Translations under genes and position numbers: made by a program
Shown: piece by piece, positions 3,470 through 6,181 of the stretch
Position numbering within the stretch: the stretch's first letter is position 1
How the letters are laid out: every line of letters begins with the position of its first letter
Source of the DNA: Candidatus Auribacterota bacterium
GTDB lineage: Bacteria; Auribacterota; JAFGBW01
Length of the DNA stretch: 6,181 bases
Assembly (NCBI GenBank): GCA_016932965.1
Contig: JAFGBW010000161.1
Coordinates: forward strand, 1-6,181
Reading direction: 5' to 3'
The notes under the pieces: model-generated
The model's database searches: none
Told to the model about the DNA's origin: nothing
The model's input: only the letters and a program-made list of their open reading frames with translations

Positions 3470-6181
3470 ATGAGCGTTAAAAAATCAGTTTATTCCTTTG
3501 GCGGAGGAAAAGCGGACGGTAATGAAAGCATGAAAAATTTACTGGGAGGGAAAGGCGCCAACTTAGCCGAAATGGCCGGCCACAAGAATTTACGCCTGCC
3601 GGTACCTCCCGGATTCACCATCACCACTGAAATCTGCACTTACTACTATCAGAACAAGAAAACCTACCCCAAAACGCTGAAAGAGGAAGTCGCCAGAGCC
3701 TTGAAAAAAATCGAGACTCTCATGGAAAAAAAATTCGGTGACATGAATAACCCTTTACTTGTTTCAGTCCGCTCCGGAGCCAGAAAATCCATGCCCGGCA
3801 TGATGGAAACCATCCTCAACGTCGGTTTGACTGAAAAAACCATCCCCGGTCTGATCAAGCAGACCGGCAATGAGCGGTTTGTCTATGACGCTTACCGCCG
3901 TCTTCTCATGATGTATTCAGATGTCGTCATGGAAAAAGCACAAGGGATCGAACCGGTTCATGACGAGGCCGGAATCCGAAAACAGCTGGAAAAAGTCATG
4001 AGTGACATGAAAAAAGAAAAAAATGTCTCCCAGGACACGGAACTTTCCGCGGAAGATCTGAAAAAATTATGCGTTCTGTTCAAGACAAAAATCAAGGAAG
4101 TCCTTGGCATGGAATTCCCGGATGATCCCATGAAACAGCTTTGGGGAGGAATCGGAGCTGTCTTCGCCTCCTGGAACGGAAAAAGGGCCATCTCATACCG
4201 GCGCATCGAAAATATCCCGGACGAGTGGGGAACTGCCGTGACTGTCCAATGCATGGTTTTCGGAAACATGGGCAATGATTCCGCCACAGGTGTGGCGTTC
4301 AGCCGCAATCCGGGAAACGGTGAAAACGATTTCTACGGGGAATATCTCATCAATGCCCAGGGGGAAGACGTGGTAGCCGGCATCCGGACTCCTGCCCCCA
4401 TCAATTCCTATTCCACCAGCCAGCACAATAAGGATTTAGTCACACTGGAAAAGGCGATGCCTTCTGTATATAAACAACTGGATACCTTTCGCCTGAACCT
4501 GGAAAAACATTACCGCGACATGCAGGACATCGAATTCACCATTGAAAAAGGAAAACTGTTCATCCTTCAATGCAGAGTAGGAAAAAGAAACGGCCCTGCC
4601 GCTGTCAGAATGGCCATGGATATGGTTGGCGAGAAATTAGTAACCCGGGAAGAGGCGGTTTCCAGAGTATCACCGTCGCAGTTAGATGAGTTGCTTCATC
4701 CCATCATAGACCCAAAAGAGGAAAAAATCAACCAGCCCATAGCCAAGGGATTACCTGCGGGTCCTGGGGGAGCCAGAGGCATGATTGTTTTTTCCGCCAT
4801 GGATGCCGTTAACTGGGCCAAAGAGGGAAAAAAAGTGATCCTGGTCCGTGAAGAAACCAATCCCGAAGACGTGGAAGGCATGCGGGCCGCCCAGGCTATT
4901 TTAACTGCCAGGGGGGGGATGACGTCCCATGCAGCGCTGGTTGCAAGAGGATGGGGAAAATGCTGCATCGTCGGATGCAGTGAACTGCATGTGAATTATT
5001 TGGAAAAAAATCTGACGGTCGGCGGCAGGATTTACCGGGAAGGCGCCTGGTTGACACTGAATGGGTCCAGAGGTCTTGTGTATGAAGGCCAGCTGAACAT
5101 GATGGATGCTTCAGAAGAAAATGAACTCCTTTTCAGTTTTCTGAAACTCTGTGATTCCATCAGGAGATTGAAGATCAGGACCAATGCCGATACGCCTGAG
5201 GATGCGAAGAAAGCCAGGCTTTTCGGTGCTGAAGGCATCGGATTATTCCGTACGGAACACATGTTTTACGGCAAAGGGGCCGAACAGCCGCTGTTCCTTT
5301 TGAGAAAAATGATCATATCCAAGACTGAAGCTGAAAGAAGAAGAGCCCTGGATGAATTATATCCTTTTGTTAAATCTGATATCAAGGGGACCCTGGAAGC
5401 CATGCGTGATTTACCGGTCACCATTCGTATGATTGATCCTCCCCTCCATGAATTTGTCCCCCGGGACGAAAAACAGCAGGCTGAACTTGCAACGGCTCTG
5501 GGAATATCCCTTGAGGAATTCAAGAACCGCGCCGATTCGCTGCATGAAAGCAATCCCATGATGGGGCATCGCGGGGTCAGGTTGGGAATCACCTATCCTG
5601 AAATCACGGAAATGCAGATACGCGCCATCTTTGAATCCGCCGCGGAATTGTTAAAGGCCGGCATCAAAGTGGAGCCGGAAATCATGATCCCGGTCGTATG
5701 CCATGTCAAAGAATTGGAAGATCAGCTGCTTGTTGCCAAAGAAATCTACCGGGAAGTCCTGGAAAAACAGGGGCTCAAAAAAATACCCCATTTGTTCGGG
5801 ACCATGATAGAAATACCCCGTGCCGCGCTTGTAGCAGATAAAATTGCTGAAGTGGCTGAATTCTTCTCCTATGGAACGAATGATCTGACACAGATGAGCT
5901 TTGGTTTTTCAAGGGACGATATCGGCGGATTCCTTCCGGAATATCTTAAAAAGGGGATCCTCCCGGATGATCCGTTTCAAACCATTGATCAAAACGGTGT
6001 GGGAGAACTGATCGAAATAGGAATCGAACGCGGCCGAAGAACCAGAAAAGACCTGAAAGTGGGTATCTGCGGGGAGCACGGCGGCGAACCGCGGTCCGTT
6101 GAATTCTGCCATAAAGCAGGCATGAATTATGTTTCCTGTTCGCCTTTCAGGGTGCCTATCGCCCGCCTGGCTGCTGCTCAG
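3470..6181 (+). CDS. ppdK: Pyruvate, phosphate dikinase, nearly complete (C-terminus outside window)
   Basis: PPDK reversibly converts pyruvate, ATP and phosphate to PEP, AMP and pyrophosphate in the cytoplasm. It serves gluconeogenesis or PPi-linked glycolysis in many anaerobes. The frame is open for 904 codons. The ATP-grasp domain (about 1-380) has LLGGKGANLAEM (24-35), SVRSGARKSMPGMMETILN (99-117) and DIEFTIE...LQCR (353-369, with Glu355, Gln367 and Arg369). The swivelling phosphohistidine domain (about 420-540) carries GGMTSHAALVARG, with phosphorylated His487 and the adjacent regulatory-type Thr485. The TIM-barrel PEP domain (about 560 onward) has Arg594 in LFRTEHMF, Arg653 in TIRMIDPPLHEF, Glu781 in GTMIEIPR, Asn804-Asp805 in GTNDLTQM and catalytic Cys867 in GICGEHGG. 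All sit at constant offset from the Clostridium symbiosum enzyme, so it should be active. AAAAGGAG (3453-3460) lies nine bases before ATG. Only about 5-20 residues after RVPIARLAAAQ are missing. The promoter region is its own. Confidence 0.98.
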   Translation, partial: MSVKKSVYSFGGGKADGNESMKNLLGGKGANLAEMAGHKNLRLPVPPGFTITTEICTYYYQNKKTYPKTLKEEVARALKKIETLMEKKFGDMNNPLLVSVRSGARKSMPGMMETILNVGLTEKTIPGLIKQTGNERFVYDAYRRLLMMYSDVVMEKAQGIEPVHDEAGIRKQLEKVMSDMKKEKNVSQDTELSAEDLKKLCVLFKTKIKEVLGMEFPDDPMKQLWGGIGAVFASWNGKRAISYRRIENIPDEWGTAVTVQCMVFGNMGNDSATGVAFSRNPGNGENDFYGEYLINAQGEDVVAGIRTPAPINSYSTSQHNKDLVTLEKAMPSVYKQLDTFRLNLEKHYRDMQDIEFTIEKGKLFILQCRVGKRNGPAAVRMAMDMVGEKLVTREEAVSRVSPSQLDELLHPIIDPKEEKINQPIAKGLPAGPGGARGMIVFSAMDAVNWAKEGKKVILVREETNPEDVEGMRAAQAILTARGGMTSHAALVARGWGKCCIVGCSELHVNYLEKNLTVGGRIYREGAWLTLNGSRGLVYEGQLNMMDASEENELLFSFLKLCDSIRRLKIRTNADTPEDAKKARLFGAEGIGLFRTEHMFYGKGAEQPLFLLRKMIISKTEAERRRALDELYPFVKSDIKGTLEAMRDLPVTIRMIDPPLHEFVPRDEKQQAELATALGISLEEFKNRADSLHESNPMMGHRGVRLGITYPEITEMQIRAIFESAAELLKAGIKVEPEIMIPVVCHVKELEDQLLVAKEIYREVLEKQGLKKIPHLFGTMIEIPRAALVADKIAEVAEFFSYGTNDLTQMSFGFSRDDIGGFLPEYLKKGILPDDPFQTIDQNGVGELIEIGIERGRRTRKDLKVGICGEHGGEPRSVEFCHKAGMNYVSCSPFRVPIARLAAAQ
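4911..4918 (+). repeat. Run of eight G inside ppdK
   Basis: Eight consecutive G encode the Arg-Gly-Gly (AGG GGG GGG) that immediately precedes the Met-Thr-Ser-His active-site motif. The frame is intact at eight. A gain or loss of one base would frameshift the protein just before the phosphorylated histidine. Confidence 0.8.

Noticed and set aside
3664-6112. Several minus-strand ORFs of 67-116 aa inside ppdK
   Set aside because: The plus-strand PPDK frame is continuous with all catalytic residues present, so these are chance open frames on the opposite strand.
3470-6181. Possible frameshift in ppdK, especially at the eight-G tract
   Set aside because: Reading every codon from 3470 gave 904 sense codons and unbroken family motifs on both sides of the tract.
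1-6181. CRISPR array, tRNA, rRNA, transposase, phage or defence genes
   Set aside because: No regularly spaced repeats, no cloverleaf with a T-loop motif and no protein of these types was seen on either strand.

Overview
The window reads as ordinary chromosomal DNA of moderate GC content from a Gram-negative-type bacterium. The product types, the S2-EF-Ts operon head and the long-form pyruvate phosphate dikinase suggest an anaerobe-like lineage such as Desulfobacterota (former Deltaproteobacteria). That placement is inference from protein style and intergenic repeat style, not from a phylogenetic marker comparison.

Layout: the left 1.2 kb is the head of a leftward translation operon, rpsB (ribosomal protein S2) followed after 19 bp by tsf (elongation factor Ts, cut by the left window edge). 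A fair sigma70-type promoter for it lies at 1280-1309 on the minus strand. The 453 bp between rpsB and the next, divergent gene are AT-rich. They hold a perfect 8-bp GC stem with a triloop (1429-1447), an imperfect CACGAA-type inverted repeat (1524-1608) and a near-perfect short direct repeat (1356-1414). On the plus strand follows an M16-family zinc peptidase of 405 aa (1634-2851), then about 620 bp without a gene that looks like decayed repeat material followed by a promoter region. Last comes a nearly complete ppdK (pyruvate, phosphate dikinase; 3470 to the right edge, 904 codons with no stop yet).

The genes do not form an evident functional system. rpsB-tsf is translation machinery. The M16 peptidase is a stand-alone proteolytic gene, and ppdK is central carbon metabolism (PEP/pyruvate interconversion) with its own leader and probable promoter. 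I found no CRISPR array, tRNA, rRNA, transposase, phage gene or defence cluster. The points worth a second look are the intergenic repeats, an inverted repeat placed like an activator site before the ppdK promoter, a run of eight G immediately before the PPDK active-site histidine motif, the long charged tail of S2, and an altered residue in the M16 peptidase active-site neighbourhood. I do not see a previously undescribed biological system here.
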